From Lachnospiraceae bacterium (GTDB lineage Bacteria > Bacillota > Clostridia > Lachnospirales > Lachnospiraceae): DNA of 35,634 bases. Shown here piece by piece: positions 9,311 to 18,700 of this stretch. A program made the translations under genes and the position numbers. Under the pieces are notes generated by a model, which saw nothing but the letters and a program-made list of their open reading frames with translations, had not been told where the DNA came from and made no database searches. The stretch is from positions 1-35,634 of the forward strand of contig JAILCB010000004.1 of NCBI GenBank assembly GCA_024680595.1, written 5' to 3'. Each line of letters begins with the position of its first letter. Positions within the stretch are counted from its first letter, which is position 1.

Positions 9311-10319
9311 TAGCGATGTTTTCCTAAGGGATGCTCTGAAGATTTTGATTGAGCAAAATATGGATTACAAGGTGGAAGCCTCCTTTTCTAAGGGGCAGGA
9401 TGCCGTCGATTACTGTAAGGTTCATACTTCCGATTATATTTTTACGGATATAAGATTGTCCGATATGGATGGCTTTCAGCTTGCTGAGAAGGTAAGAGAT
9501 TTTCTATCCGACATAAAGATTTGTATCATCAGTTCCTCCCATAGCCAGGGAATTCTAAAAAAGGCAATTCAATATGGCATTCTGGCTCTGTTGGAAAAGC
9601 CTTTGAAATCTGAGGATATTGCCTCTATCTTGAGCCAGAATGATGGGTATACTGATGACTATAGTATGATTATTAAATATCTTAGCGAGATAATTGATTC
9701 GCATGATTATAGTCGGGTTTATCGGGAATGTTCCAATGTTGCAGGAATGGTGATGGGGGTTTCCGGTAGGAAGAATGAGAAGACTGCACAGATCCTTCGG
9801 GTTATTTTGACGAGACTTCTCAGCCGTTATATAGAAAATCCTTTTGTGGATTCCTCTTTGACAGATCGTTTTACTATTAATGTTAATTTTCTCGACGATG
9901 AAATTATGGTCGAGATGTGGCTTTGTAATTTTCTGGATTTTATCTATAAACATAGGTTTATTGAACGTTTTAGTTCAGTTCGTTCCGTTTTTGAATATAT
10001 TGATGCTCATATTAAAGAATATATCAATATGCTCGAAATCGTTGAACAATGTCATATTAGCCAGCAGTATCTTCTGAAGCTATTTAAGAATCAGATGAAG
10101 ATGAGCGCTTTAGAGTATATCCAAAGCCGTAAGATGCTTCTTGCAAAATGGTATCTTTATTTTGAAGAGTATTCTACTATGGATGTGGCCTCTAAATTGG
10201 GATACGGAGATGCGGGTTATTTCTCAAAGGTTTTCAAGAGATATGAGAAGATTACCCCTCATCAGTACCGGACTAATATGAGACAAAAAGAAACTAAGAG
10301 TAAAGGAAAGGCGGTGTGA
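9288..10319 (+). CDS. Response regulator with AraC-type HTH output domain
   Basis: ORF track starts at 9192; GTG at 9288 with RBS gcaggagga gives VKSVLVVDSDVF. Receiver FTDIRLSDMDG, LLEKP; C-terminal AraC HTH ending YEKITPHQYR. Confidence 0.88.
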   Translation: MKSVLVVDSDVFLRDALKILIEQNMDYKVEASFSKGQDAVDYCKVHTSDYIFTDIRLSDMDGFQLAEKVRDFLSDIKICIISSSHSQGILKKAIQYGILALLEKPLKSEDIASILSQNDGYTDDYSMIIKYLSEIIDSHDYSRVYRECSNVAGMVMGVSGRKNEKTAQILRVILTRLLSRYIENPFVDSSLTDRFTINVNFLDDEIMVEMWLCNFLDFIYKHRFIERFSSVRSVFEYIDAHIKEYINMLEIVEQCHISQQYLLKLFKNQMKMSALEYIQSRKMLLAKWYLYFEEYSTMDVASKLGYGDAGYFSKVFKRYEKITPHQYRTNMRQKETKSKGKAV

Positions 10320-10323
10320 GGTT

Positions 10324-10962
10324 TTGAATCAGGAGCAGTTGGCGGAATTGGTTGCAAGTAAAGTTTGTACTAAGCTTGCAGATATTTCTCGGTATCTGGT
10401 ACCCATTGGTGTATCAAACCGGCATGTTCATGTGACCAATGAGACATTTGCTATTCTTTTCGGACCCGATGCGGTTATGACCAAGAAGGGCGATGTGAAA
10501 CAGCCCGGTCAGTTCGCTGCGAACGAGTGCGTGGCTGTAGTGGGACCGAAAGGACAGTTTGACAAGGTTCGTATTCTGGGACCTGCCAGAAGGTTTAATC
10601 AGGTTGAAGTATCTAAGACGGATTGCTTCAAGCTGGGTGTTAAGCCTTTTGTCAGACTTTCAGGAGATCTGGATGGAACTCCCGGCGTGACTTTGATTGG
10701 ACCAAAGGGCAAGGTTGAGTTGGATCAGGGCTGTATCGTAGCACTTCGTCATGTACATATGTTGCCTGAGCAGGCGGAGCAGCTCGGACTTCATGATGGC
10801 GAGGTTGTGGATATTCAGACATTTGGAAGCCGTAGCGGTATTTTTGGCGATGTTGTTATGCGTATTAATAGTGCTTCCGCATTGGAAATGCATATTGATA
10901 CGGATGAGGCAAATGCACTAGGCCTGAAGAATAATGACCAGGTATTAATTCGGAAGCATTGA
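10324..10962 (+). CDS. pduL: Phosphate propanoyltransferase PduL
   Basis: 212 aa; VPIGVSNRHVHVT, ALRHVHM; N-terminal encapsulation-like helix. TTG start. Confidence 0.93.
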   Translation: MNQEQLAELVASKVCTKLADISRYLVPIGVSNRHVHVTNETFAILFGPDAVMTKKGDVKQPGQFAANECVAVVGPKGQFDKVRILGPARRFNQVEVSKTDCFKLGVKPFVRLSGDLDGTPGVTLIGPKGKVELDQGCIVALRHVHMLPEQAEQLGLHDGEVVDIQTFGSRSGIFGDVVMRINSASALEMHIDTDEANALGLKNNDQVLIRKH

Positions 10963-10966
10963 ATCT

Positions 10967-11797
10967 ATGATAATTGAGAAGCCTATTTTAAATGAATTCA
11001 ACCGTCTGGTTGAGAATGGAATTTGCAGGCGTTTTGAAGGCCCTTTGAAATGTGGTGTTGATTTAGGTACTGCTAATATTGTTCTGGCTGTGGTTGATAA
11101 GGATAATAAGCCTGTAGCAGGTGCAACGTATTATTCTTCGGTAGTTAAGGATGGTATTGTTGTAGATTATATCGGTGCTATCAAGATCGTCAAGAATTTG
11201 AAAGCCCAGCTGGAGCAGGCCTTGGGATGTGAGCTTCTTTATGGAAGCTGTGCAATTCCTCCGGGAATCCTTTCCGGTAATGTTAGGGTTATCGCCAATG
11301 TTGTGGAGAGTGCCGGCTTTGAAGTGACTAAGGTTGTGGATGAGCCCACTGCCGCCGCTACTGTTCTGGATATACAGGATGGAGGCGTGGTTGACGTTGG
11401 TGGCGGTACTACCGGTATTAGTATTCTGAAGGATGGTAAGGTTGTATATGTTGCCGATGAACCAACCGGTGGTACGCATATGACTTTAGTTCTGTCCGGA
11501 TATTATAAGGTTCCTTACAGCGAGGCGGAAGAGATTAAAAAGAATACTGCAAAGCAGGATGATGTTTTTCCTATTATTAAGCCTGTAGTTTCAAAAATGG
11601 CTACAATTGTCAGAGGTTTTATTGAAGGAAAGGATGTTTCCGCCATCTATTTGGTAGGTGGTGCTTCTTGCTTCGATGATTTCGAGGCTGTTTTCGAAAA
11701 GGAGACAGGAGTTCCGTGCTATAAGGCAAATCACCCTTTACTTGTCACACCGCTTGGTATTGCCATGCATTGTGAGATTCCGGAAGGTGCAGAATAG
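10967..11797 (+). CDS. eutJ: EutJ-like actin/Hsp70-fold chaperone-like protein
   Basis: 276 aa; CGVDLGTANIVL, DEPTAAATVL, DVGGGTTGISIL, YLVGGASCFDDF. Confidence 0.92.
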   Translation: MIIEKPILNEFNRLVENGICRRFEGPLKCGVDLGTANIVLAVVDKDNKPVAGATYYSSVVKDGIVVDYIGAIKIVKNLKAQLEQALGCELLYGSCAIPPGILSGNVRVIANVVESAGFEVTKVVDEPTAAATVLDIQDGGVVDVGGGTTGISILKDGKVVYVADEPTGGTHMTLVLSGYYKVPYSEAEEIKKNTAKQDDVFPIIKPVVSKMATIVRGFIEGKDVSAIYLVGGASCFDDFEAVFEKETGVPCYKANHPLLVTPLGIAMHCEIPEGAE

Positions 11798-11904
11798 TTT
11801 ATGCCGCCCTTTAGATGTGTTTTGGACGGTTGTTTGATTTTTATTGGAACCCGTTGTTTTTGGAAGTTATCGGCTTTCGCTGATTTCTTTTCATAATTAC
11901 ATTT

Positions 11905-11928
11905 AGCCGTTATATATTTAATACGGCT
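11905..11928 (+). other. Hairpin just upstream of the pduP RBS
   Basis: agccgt-N12-acggct immediately before gcggaggga. Confidence 0.4.
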
Positions 11929-11940
11929 GCGGAGGGAGAA

Positions 11941-13353
11941 ATGGATATTTCTAAGTTTGACAGTAATTTTATTACGCAGCTGGTCAAAGATGCCGTTGAG
12001 GAAATCATGGCTGAGAATCCTGAGCCTGTAGAGCCTAATTATGGTATTTTTGATTCTATGAACGAGGCTATTGAGGCCAGTGCAGTTGCGCAGCAGAAGC
12101 TTCTTCACTCATCTATGGCACAGCGTCAGCTCTATGTTGACACCATTAAGAAGACTGTCCTGGATAAGCAGAATCTGGAAGTGATGTCTAGACTGTCTGT
12201 TGATGAGACCGGTATCGGAAGATACGAGCACAAGCTCATCAAGAATGCTCTTGCAGCTAATAAGACAGCTGGAACTGAGGATCTGGTTACAGAGGCTAAG
12301 TCAGGTGATATGGGTCTTACCCTTATCGAGTATTGCCCCTTCGGCGTTATTGGTGCAATTACCCCGACTACCAATCCTACTGAGACAGTTATCTGCAATT
12401 CCATCTGCATGATCGCCGGCGGAAACACGGTTGTTTTCTCACCTCATCCCCGTGCAAAGAAGACTACAATTCTTCTTATCACCATGCTGAATAAGGCTCT
12501 GGCAGAGGTTGGAGCACCTGACAATCTGATTACAACAGTTCGCGAGCCTTCCATCGAGAACACCAATATTATGATGGAGCATCCGAAGGTCCGTATGCTG
12601 GTAGCTACCGGCGGTCCTGCTATTGTTAAGAAGGTTATGAGCACCGGTAAGAAGGCTATCGGAGCCGGCGCAGGAAATCCTCCTGTTGTTGTTGATGAGA
12701 CTGCTGATATTGCTAAGGCTGCAAAGGATATTGTCGCTGGTTCTTCCTTTGATAATAATGTTCCTTGTATCGCTGAGAAGGAAGTCTTTGCTGTTTCCTG
12801 CATTTATGATTATCTGAAGAAGTGCATGAAGGACAATGGCGCTTATGAGATTACGGATCCTGCTATGGTTCAGAAGCTGGATGCCCTGGTATCTAATGAG
12901 AAGGGCAAGCCCAAGGTGGAGTTCGTTGGTAAGAGCGCTAAGTATATCCTCGGCAAGTTAGGTATTGAGGTTGATGATTCTATCTGCCTGATTATCATGG
13001 ATGCTAAGTTTGAGGATCATTTGGTTCAGGAAGAGATGATGATGCCTATTCTTCCTCTGGTCTGTGTACCTGATGTTGATACCGGTATTGAGATGGCATT
13101 TAAGGCTGAGCACGGCAATCGTCATACTGCTATGATGCACTCCAAGAATGTTGAGAAGCTTACAAAGATGGCACGTCTCCTGGAGACCACCATTTTCGTA
13201 AAGAATGCTCCCAGCTATGCCGGAATCGGTGTTGGCGGCGAAGGCTATACCACCTTTACAATTGCCGGACCTACCGGTGAAGGCCTGACCTGTCCTCGTT
13301 CTTTCTGCAGAAAGAGGAAGTGTGTCATGAGCGAGATGCTCAATATTAGGTAA
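11941..13353 (+). CDS. pduP: CoA-acylating aldehyde dehydrogenase, PduP/EutE-like
   Basis: 470 aa; amphipathic N-terminal peptide, GAITPTTNPTET, GAGNPPVVVDETADI, SSFDNNVPCIAEKE catalytic Cys. Confidence 0.95.
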   Translation: MDISKFDSNFITQLVKDAVEEIMAENPEPVEPNYGIFDSMNEAIEASAVAQQKLLHSSMAQRQLYVDTIKKTVLDKQNLEVMSRLSVDETGIGRYEHKLIKNALAANKTAGTEDLVTEAKSGDMGLTLIEYCPFGVIGAITPTTNPTETVICNSICMIAGGNTVVFSPHPRAKKTTILLITMLNKALAEVGAPDNLITTVREPSIENTNIMMEHPKVRMLVATGGPAIVKKVMSTGKKAIGAGAGNPPVVVDETADIAKAAKDIVAGSSFDNNVPCIAEKEVFAVSCIYDYLKKCMKDNGAYEITDPAMVQKLDALVSNEKGKPKVEFVGKSAKYILGKLGIEVDDSICLIIMDAKFEDHLVQEEMMMPILPLVCVPDVDTGIEMAFKAEHGNRHTAMMHSKNVEKLTKMARLLETTIFVKNAPSYAGIGVGGEGYTTFTIAGPTGEGLTCPRSFCRKRKCVMSEMLNIR

Positions 13354-13374
13354 TATTTTAACTTTTGACAAACC

Positions 13375-13408
13375 GTATTGGAAACGGTTATATAGCCGTT
13401 TCCAATAC
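13375..13408 (+). other. Stem-loop between pduP and pduO
   Basis: gtattggaaacggt-N6-gccgtttccaatac: 13 Watson-Crick pairs plus one G-T. Confidence 0.8.
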
Positions 13409-13433
13409 ATTTTCTTATCCCGGGGGCTTAAAA

Positions 13434-14504
13434 GTGGCGAATCTCTATACTAAAACAGGCGATAAAGGTACCACCGGACTTGTGGGCGGTAATCGGGTAT
13501 CCAAGAGTGACCCTCGAGTGAACTGCTATGGAATTGTGGATGAAACCACATCCATGCTGGGACTTGCTTATTCTTTTGCTAAGAATGAGTATATCCGTGA
13601 ATGCATTCATTCCATTCAGAATAAGCTTTTTACACTTGGTGCAGAGCTTGCCAGTGATGAGAAAGGAATGAAACGTCTTGGGGATAACGTTCTCCATGAG
13701 GAGGATGTGAAGGCTCTTGAGAAGATCGTAGATTTTTGCACGGAGACAACAGGTAAGCAGACAGCTTTTGTTGTTCCCGGTGTGAATCAGTGTTCTGCCG
13801 CGCTTCATGTGGCCAGGACTATGATTCGCCGTGCAGAGAGAGCGATTATTGCAGCTCAGGATACAATGCCGGTCCGTGAGATTGTTCTCAGCTATGTGAA
13901 TCGTCTTTCGGATGCAATATATGCCTTGGCCCGGTTGGAGGAGACAGAAGTGGAAACAAAGGATCTTCGTGATCAGATTGAAGCGATTATTAAGAGTGAA
14001 CTGGGAATAGCTGATACTGCTAAGGCGGATGCATGTGATGCCGCTACGGATGGGGCTGTTTCCTGCCGCGGAGACTTTAAGTTTAGTCTGGATATTGCCA
14101 GGGAACTGGCTTGTGCAGCTGAGGCAAAGTCCCGTGAAATCAATGTTCCTGTTGTGTTCACAGCTGTTGATAATGGTGGAAATGTGATGCTTCTCCATCG
14201 GATGGACGGTTCACTCCAGGGCAGTATTGATATTTCAATGAATAAGGCCTATACAGCCAATGCTTTCAAGATGTCTACCAAGGATTTGAGCCAGCATGCT
14301 CAGCCTGGTGGCAGTTTGTATGGAATACAGCAGACCAATAATGGTAAGGTTGTTATTTTTGGAGGCGGCTATCCTCTGGTTTACCATGGTGAGGTTGTTG
14401 GCGCAGTTGGTGTCAGCGGCGGAACCGAGGATGAGGATATGACTGTTGCAAAGGCTGCTGTTCAGGCTTTTGATGACATTAAAGCAAACTGGAAGCTGGT
14501 ATAA
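13434..14504 (+). CDS. pduO: PduO: ATP:cob(I)alamin adenosyltransferase fused to a DUF336/GlcG-like domain
   Basis: ANLYTKTGDKGTTGLVGGNRV, IRRAERAII, NRLSDAIYALARLEE, then a GlcG-like domain. GTG at 13434 preferred over the tracked 13365 start, which lies inside the upstream stem-loop region. Confidence 0.92.
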   Translation: MANLYTKTGDKGTTGLVGGNRVSKSDPRVNCYGIVDETTSMLGLAYSFAKNEYIRECIHSIQNKLFTLGAELASDEKGMKRLGDNVLHEEDVKALEKIVDFCTETTGKQTAFVVPGVNQCSAALHVARTMIRRAERAIIAAQDTMPVREIVLSYVNRLSDAIYALARLEETEVETKDLRDQIEAIIKSELGIADTAKADACDAATDGAVSCRGDFKFSLDIARELACAAEAKSREINVPVVFTAVDNGGNVMLLHRMDGSLQGSIDISMNKAYTANAFKMSTKDLSQHAQPGGSLYGIQQTNNGKVVIFGGGYPLVYHGEVVGAVGVSGGTEDEDMTVAKAAVQAFDDIKANWKLV

Positions 14505-14559
14505 AAGAGTTTTGTATTACATTAAACTTGGTTCTGGTTTAATTGTTACTTGAATGAGG

Positions 14560-14597
14560 CGACAGATCTCTTGTTTTGAGAGATCTGTCGTTTTATT
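14560..14597 (+). terminator. Rho-independent terminator of the plus-strand BMC operon
   Basis: cgacagatctct-tgttttg-agagatctgtcg then ttttattgttt. Confidence 0.9.
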
Positions 14598-14639
14598 GTT
14601 TATTTTTCTATATGATTTAAGGTATCTATTTTCGTTTTT

Positions 14640-14912
14640 TGTGTAGGCGACGAGCCAAAGCCGTGGTGCAAGCTTGCTTGCAGACCACGGCTTACGGCGA
14701 CCGCTCATCATCGAGCAAGCTTGCTTGCGAGATGATAGCGGCGTAGCCGGAATCGAGTAGGGGAGCTTCCCACCCCTACTCAATTAGCATAATACCGGCA
14801 AGCGAATGCATGCTTGCATGTAAATTCATTTGTCGGTCGTAAGAACATGGAGCACGAAGTGCGGGATGTTTGCGTGTGAAATCTTGTAGGGGAGCTTTCC
14901 CCTACTCGATTT
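14640..14912. repeat. Dispersed hairpin-rich repeat composite (second cluster)
   Basis: 14794-14912 is the near-identical reverse complement of about 188-304; 14706-14735 is the exact reverse complement of a 30-mer near 34050. Confidence 0.85.
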
Positions 14913-15051
14913 GCCATTGGGACATGATTAGTCTATGTTTATAGATTGTTGATTTGTTATTTTATTTGTTTCGGGTTATAATGTTTTTATTGTTCAATGT
15001 CGTTGACAGTTTTATTTCTTAGCTTAGCATCACTCAGGAGAGTATTGTATC

Positions 15052-16143
15052 ATGGGATCTTTTAGCGCATTTTTGAAGAAGAAGGATATTGAGATTTCTG
15101 CACGCCGTTATGGGATTGAGGCATTAGGTGCCATGGCACAGGGACTTTTTTGTTCCCTGCTGATTGGCACTATTATTAATACCATAGGAACTCAGTTCGG
15201 TATTGGTTTTTTGACTGAACCGGTGGCTATAGTGGCAGGGGTGGAGTATACGGTCGGTGGACTTGCCAGCGCAATGAGCGGGCCGGCTATGGCTGTGGCC
15301 ATTGGCTATGCCTTGCATTGTCCGCCTCTTGTTTTATTCTCTCTTATTACAGTTGGTTTCGCTTCTAATGCACTTGGAGGGGCAGGCGGACCTTTGGCCG
15401 TTCTTTTCATTGCCATAATTGCAGCTGAAATTGGAAAGGCTATTTCAAAAGAGACCAAAATCGACATACTTATTACGCCATTAGTTACTATCGCTGTTGG
15501 AATTCTTCTTTCTGCGCTGCTGGCCCCGGCTCTTGGAAAGCTGGCCATGCTTGTAGGTAATTTCATTATGTGGGCGACGGATCTGCAGCCTTTCCTTATG
15601 GGTATTTTTGTTTCTGTTGTTGTTGGGGTTGCGCTTACCCTGCCAATTTCTTCCGCGGCTATTTGTGCTGCTTTTTCCCTGACAGGGCTGGCAGGAGGGG
15701 CTGCGGTAGCAGGCTGTTGTGCTCAAATGGTGGGGTTTGCTGTTATGTCTTTTCCTGAGAATAAGGTGGGAGGTCTCATTTCACAGGGAATTGGTACGTC
15801 TATGCTCCAGATGGGGAATATCGTGAAGAATCCTAGAATTTGGATTGCCCCTATTGTTACCAGTGCTATTACGGGTCCTATCGCTACCTGTGTATTTCAT
15901 CTGCAGATGAACGGGGCTCCGGTTTCTTCGGGCATGGGAACATGTGGATTTGTTGGTCAGATTGGGGTCTATTCCGGCTGGGTAAACGATATTGCTAATG
16001 GCTTAAAGGATTCCATTACAAGCTTTGACTGGATTGGCCTTATTTTGATTTCATTTGTTCTGCCTGCAATTCTGTGTCCTTTGATTAATCAGGTCTGTGT
16101 AAAGCTGGGCTGGGTGAAGAAGGGCGATATGACCTTGCAGTGA
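15052..16143 (+). CDS. PTS_EIIC_2-like integral membrane transport protein
   Basis: 363 aa, many hydrophobic segments, GGAGGPLAVLFIAIIAAEIGKA, PISSAAICAAFSLTGLAGGAAVAGCCAQMVGFAV. Confidence 0.75.
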   Translation: MGSFSAFLKKKDIEISARRYGIEALGAMAQGLFCSLLIGTIINTIGTQFGIGFLTEPVAIVAGVEYTVGGLASAMSGPAMAVAIGYALHCPPLVLFSLITVGFASNALGGAGGPLAVLFIAIIAAEIGKAISKETKIDILITPLVTIAVGILLSALLAPALGKLAMLVGNFIMWATDLQPFLMGIFVSVVVGVALTLPISSAAICAAFSLTGLAGGAAVAGCCAQMVGFAVMSFPENKVGGLISQGIGTSMLQMGNIVKNPRIWIAPIVTSAITGPIATCVFHLQMNGAPVSSGMGTCGFVGQIGVYSGWVNDIANGLKDSITSFDWIGLILISFVLPAILCPLINQVCVKLGWVKKGDMTLQ

Positions 16144-16160
16144 AGAAATGATATGTTTTA

Positions 16161-16440
16161 TAGGATTGCTTTGCGCTAAACCGCTTTGACTGGCTTGGGT
16201 TCGGGAATAAGTGGAGAGGCCTTGCAATGCAATTGATATAGGATTGCTTTGCGCTAATCCGCTTTGACTGGCCTGGGTCCTGGAATAAGGGATAAGCCTT
16301 GCACTAGATGTAGGATTGCTTTGCACTAAACCGATTTGACAGTCTTTAGTCCGGGAATAAGTGGAGAGGCCTTGCAATAGGATATGGGGTTGTTTTGCAC
16401 AAATCTTCTGTGACAGGCCTGGGTTCGGGATAGGGTGATA
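16161..16440 (+). repeat. Four degenerate tandem repeats (about 72-78 bp) downstream of the PTS-IIC gene
   Basis: 'taggattgctttgc(g/a)cta' at 16161, 16239, 16311 and a diverged copy near 16384; shared 'gggaataag...ggccttgca'. Confidence 0.85.
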
Positions 16441-16477
16441 GGATTAGCTAAAATTTATGTGAGATGATTTTATGGAT

Positions 16478-16502
16478 GTTAACATAATTAAATTATGTTA
16501 AC
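16478..16502. repeat. Palindrome GTTAACATAATTAAATTATGTTAAC
   Basis: Perfect 11-nt inverted arms; similar palindromes at 31136-31172 and near 33005. Confidence 0.7.
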
Positions 16503-16541
16503 TGGTTTCATAAGAGCTTTATATTTGAAAGGGGAATTTAT

Positions 16542-17222
16542 TTGAATCAGAGTAAAAATGAGTCCGGAATTGCTGTTATTTTTGACATGGACGGGGTCAT
16601 TTTCGATACAGAACGGCACTGTATCAGTTGCTGGAAGAAGTTAGCCGCTGAACATGGTTTTGAGGATGTGGAGCCGACCTTTGTTAAATGCATTGGCACG
16701 ACAGAGGAGGTAACCAGGCATATTTTTTTGGAGCGCTATGGGGAGGATTTTCCTTTTAGCCAATATGATAGAGAGGTCCGGAGGCAGACCAGGGAGTTAT
16801 CCGATGCGGGAAAGCTTCCGCTTAAAACAGGGGTTTTTGAGATTCTTTCCGAATTACAGAATAGAGAAATCCCTCTAGCTCTAGGCTCTTCGAATGACAC
16901 GGTTTCTATTCGCAGAGAATTAGAGAATGCCGGCCTTCTTTCATATTTCTCCCAGGTTATAGGCGGAGATATGGTGAAGAGGGGAAAGCCATTTCCGGAT
17001 ATATTCCTTTCTGCCGGGGAGGCTTTATTGAAAACTCCTAAGCAGTGCTATGTTATTGAAGATTCCTTTAATGGAATCCGTGCGGCGGGTAGAGCGGGCA
17101 TGCATCCAATTATGGTTCCTGATATGTTGGAACCGGATTCAGAGATTCGGGATATTGCTGAAATCGTGCTGCCTTCTCTGCATGAGGCTCTTTCATATTT
17201 ACTTGCCGTAATTGACGCCTAA
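16542..17222 (+). CDS. HAD-superfamily hydrolase, beta-phosphoglucomutase-like
   Basis: 226 aa; FDMDGVIFDTE, GSSNDT, GKPFPDIFL, VIEDSFNGIRAA. TTG start with aaggggaa RBS. Confidence 0.88.
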   Translation: MNQSKNESGIAVIFDMDGVIFDTERHCISCWKKLAAEHGFEDVEPTFVKCIGTTEEVTRHIFLERYGEDFPFSQYDREVRRQTRELSDAGKLPLKTGVFEILSELQNREIPLALGSSNDTVSIRRELENAGLLSYFSQVIGGDMVKRGKPFPDIFLSAGEALLKTPKQCYVIEDSFNGIRAAGRAGMHPIMVPDMLEPDSEIRDIAEIVLPSLHEALSYLLAVIDA

Positions 17223-17235
17223 AAGGAGGTAGAGA

Positions 17236-18483
17236 ATGGGAAATGTAATTATTGGACAGTCGGGTGGACCGACGGCAGTTATTAATTCCAGCCTTGCGGG
17301 AGCCATTAGTGCAGCAAAGAAGGGTGGAGTCCCAAAGATTTATGGGATGCATTACGGAATAGAGGGTTTCTTGAAAAAGGATATTATTGATATTGAAGAC
17401 TATCTCTTTGATATTGATGATCTTTCTATCCTGAAGCGGACACCGTCTGCATTTCTTGGATCCTGCAGATATAAGCTTCCAAAAATTGAAGGGAACGAGG
17501 AAGTTTATGCTACAATGTTTGATACCTTGGATGAGTATGATATAGAATATTTCATGTATATTGGCGGAAATGATTCTATGGATACCATCAAGCAGCTTTC
17601 GGATTATGCCGAGGCACACGGCAAGAAGCAGAAGTTTATGGGAATTCCCAAGACTATCGATAATGATTTGCCTATTACGGATCATACTCCGGGTTTTGGT
17701 TCCGCCGCTAAGTTTATTGCCACATCTATGAGGGAGATTATATGCGATAATGAAAGCTTTGGTGCTAATGACCCCAAAATCTGTGTGGTAGAGATTATGG
17801 GAAGAAATGCCGGCTGGCTCACTGCCGCATCGGTACTTTCAAGGGCTACGGATAGTACCGGGCCTGATTTGATTTATCTACCCGAGAATCCTTTTGATGA
17901 GAAAGCATTTCTGGAACGGGTTGAGGATTTGACGAAAAAGAAGAAATCCATTGTTATTGCTGTTTCCGAAGGACTTAAGGATGCGGAAGGAAAGCTTATC
18001 TGTGAGCAGAACGATGACTATGCATTTGTGGATGCTTTTGGACACAGACAGCTCTCCGGCTGCGGAAAGATTCTCTCAAATAAAATCGCCAGAACTATGG
18101 GATACAAGACCCGTGCCATTGAGTTTTCACTTCTTCAGCGCTGCGCGACCCATCTGGCCAGCCGCGTGGATATTGACGAGGCCTATGATGTTGGTTATAT
18201 TGCCTGTGAGGCGGCCCTTGCGGGCGAGACTGGGAAAATGGTGGTTATCAACGTTACCCACAGGGAGCCGTATGTCGTGTCCTATGAGCTTGCGGATATT
18301 CACAATATTGCTAATATAGAGAAGAAGATGCCTAATGAGTGGATTATTAATGAGGGGACTTTTGTATCGGATGAATTTGTTAAGTATGTAAAGCCCCTGG
18401 TAGTTGGTTCTCTAACGCCCTATTATGCCGGAGGTGTTCCCAAGCACATATCTCTGAAAAATAAGAGAAGACATTTGAATTAA
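17236..18483 (+). CDS. Phosphofructokinase, probably PPi-dependent
   Basis: 415 aa; IGQSGGPTAVINSSL, YIGGNDSMDT, PKTIDNDL, MGRNAGWL; GGND (not GGDG-type) signature. Confidence 0.9.
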   Translation: MGNVIIGQSGGPTAVINSSLAGAISAAKKGGVPKIYGMHYGIEGFLKKDIIDIEDYLFDIDDLSILKRTPSAFLGSCRYKLPKIEGNEEVYATMFDTLDEYDIEYFMYIGGNDSMDTIKQLSDYAEAHGKKQKFMGIPKTIDNDLPITDHTPGFGSAAKFIATSMREIICDNESFGANDPKICVVEIMGRNAGWLTAASVLSRATDSTGPDLIYLPENPFDEKAFLERVEDLTKKKKSIVIAVSEGLKDAEGKLICEQNDDYAFVDAFGHRQLSGCGKILSNKIARTMGYKTRAIEFSLLQRCATHLASRVDIDEAYDVGYIACEAALAGETGKMVVINVTHREPYVVSYELADIHNIANIEKKMPNEWIINEGTFVSDEFVKYVKPLVVGSLTPYYAGGVPKHISLKNKRRHLN

Positions 18484-18700
18484 GCATTTGCCTTTGCGGT
18501 TTTTGCAATGCGAAAAGGAAACGCATACTTTTACTTGTGGTACCGGCAGGTTTTTCTACCAGTAGTTGTGTTTCGGGGCGTCTTATTATATAATATATAA
18601 GATTAATAGTTGAATTACTGCCTAATATATTGGTGGCAGTGGAATTTGTTTTGTCAATTTGGTTTTCCAAATGGATAAATGATAAAGGAGGAAGTTCTGA

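Noticed and set aside
13428-14198. 256-aa antisense ORF within pduO
   Set aside because: Fully antisense to a strongly supported gene; a common artefact.
363-14504. Interpreting the locus as ethanolamine utilisation because of EutJ and EutP
   Set aside because: No EutBC, EutL, EutA or EutT; PduB/PduT/PduU/PduS/PduO content fits Pdu-type better.
16161-16440. Possible CRISPR array
   Set aside because: Units are degenerate head-to-tail tandem repeats without unique spacers; no cas genes nearby.
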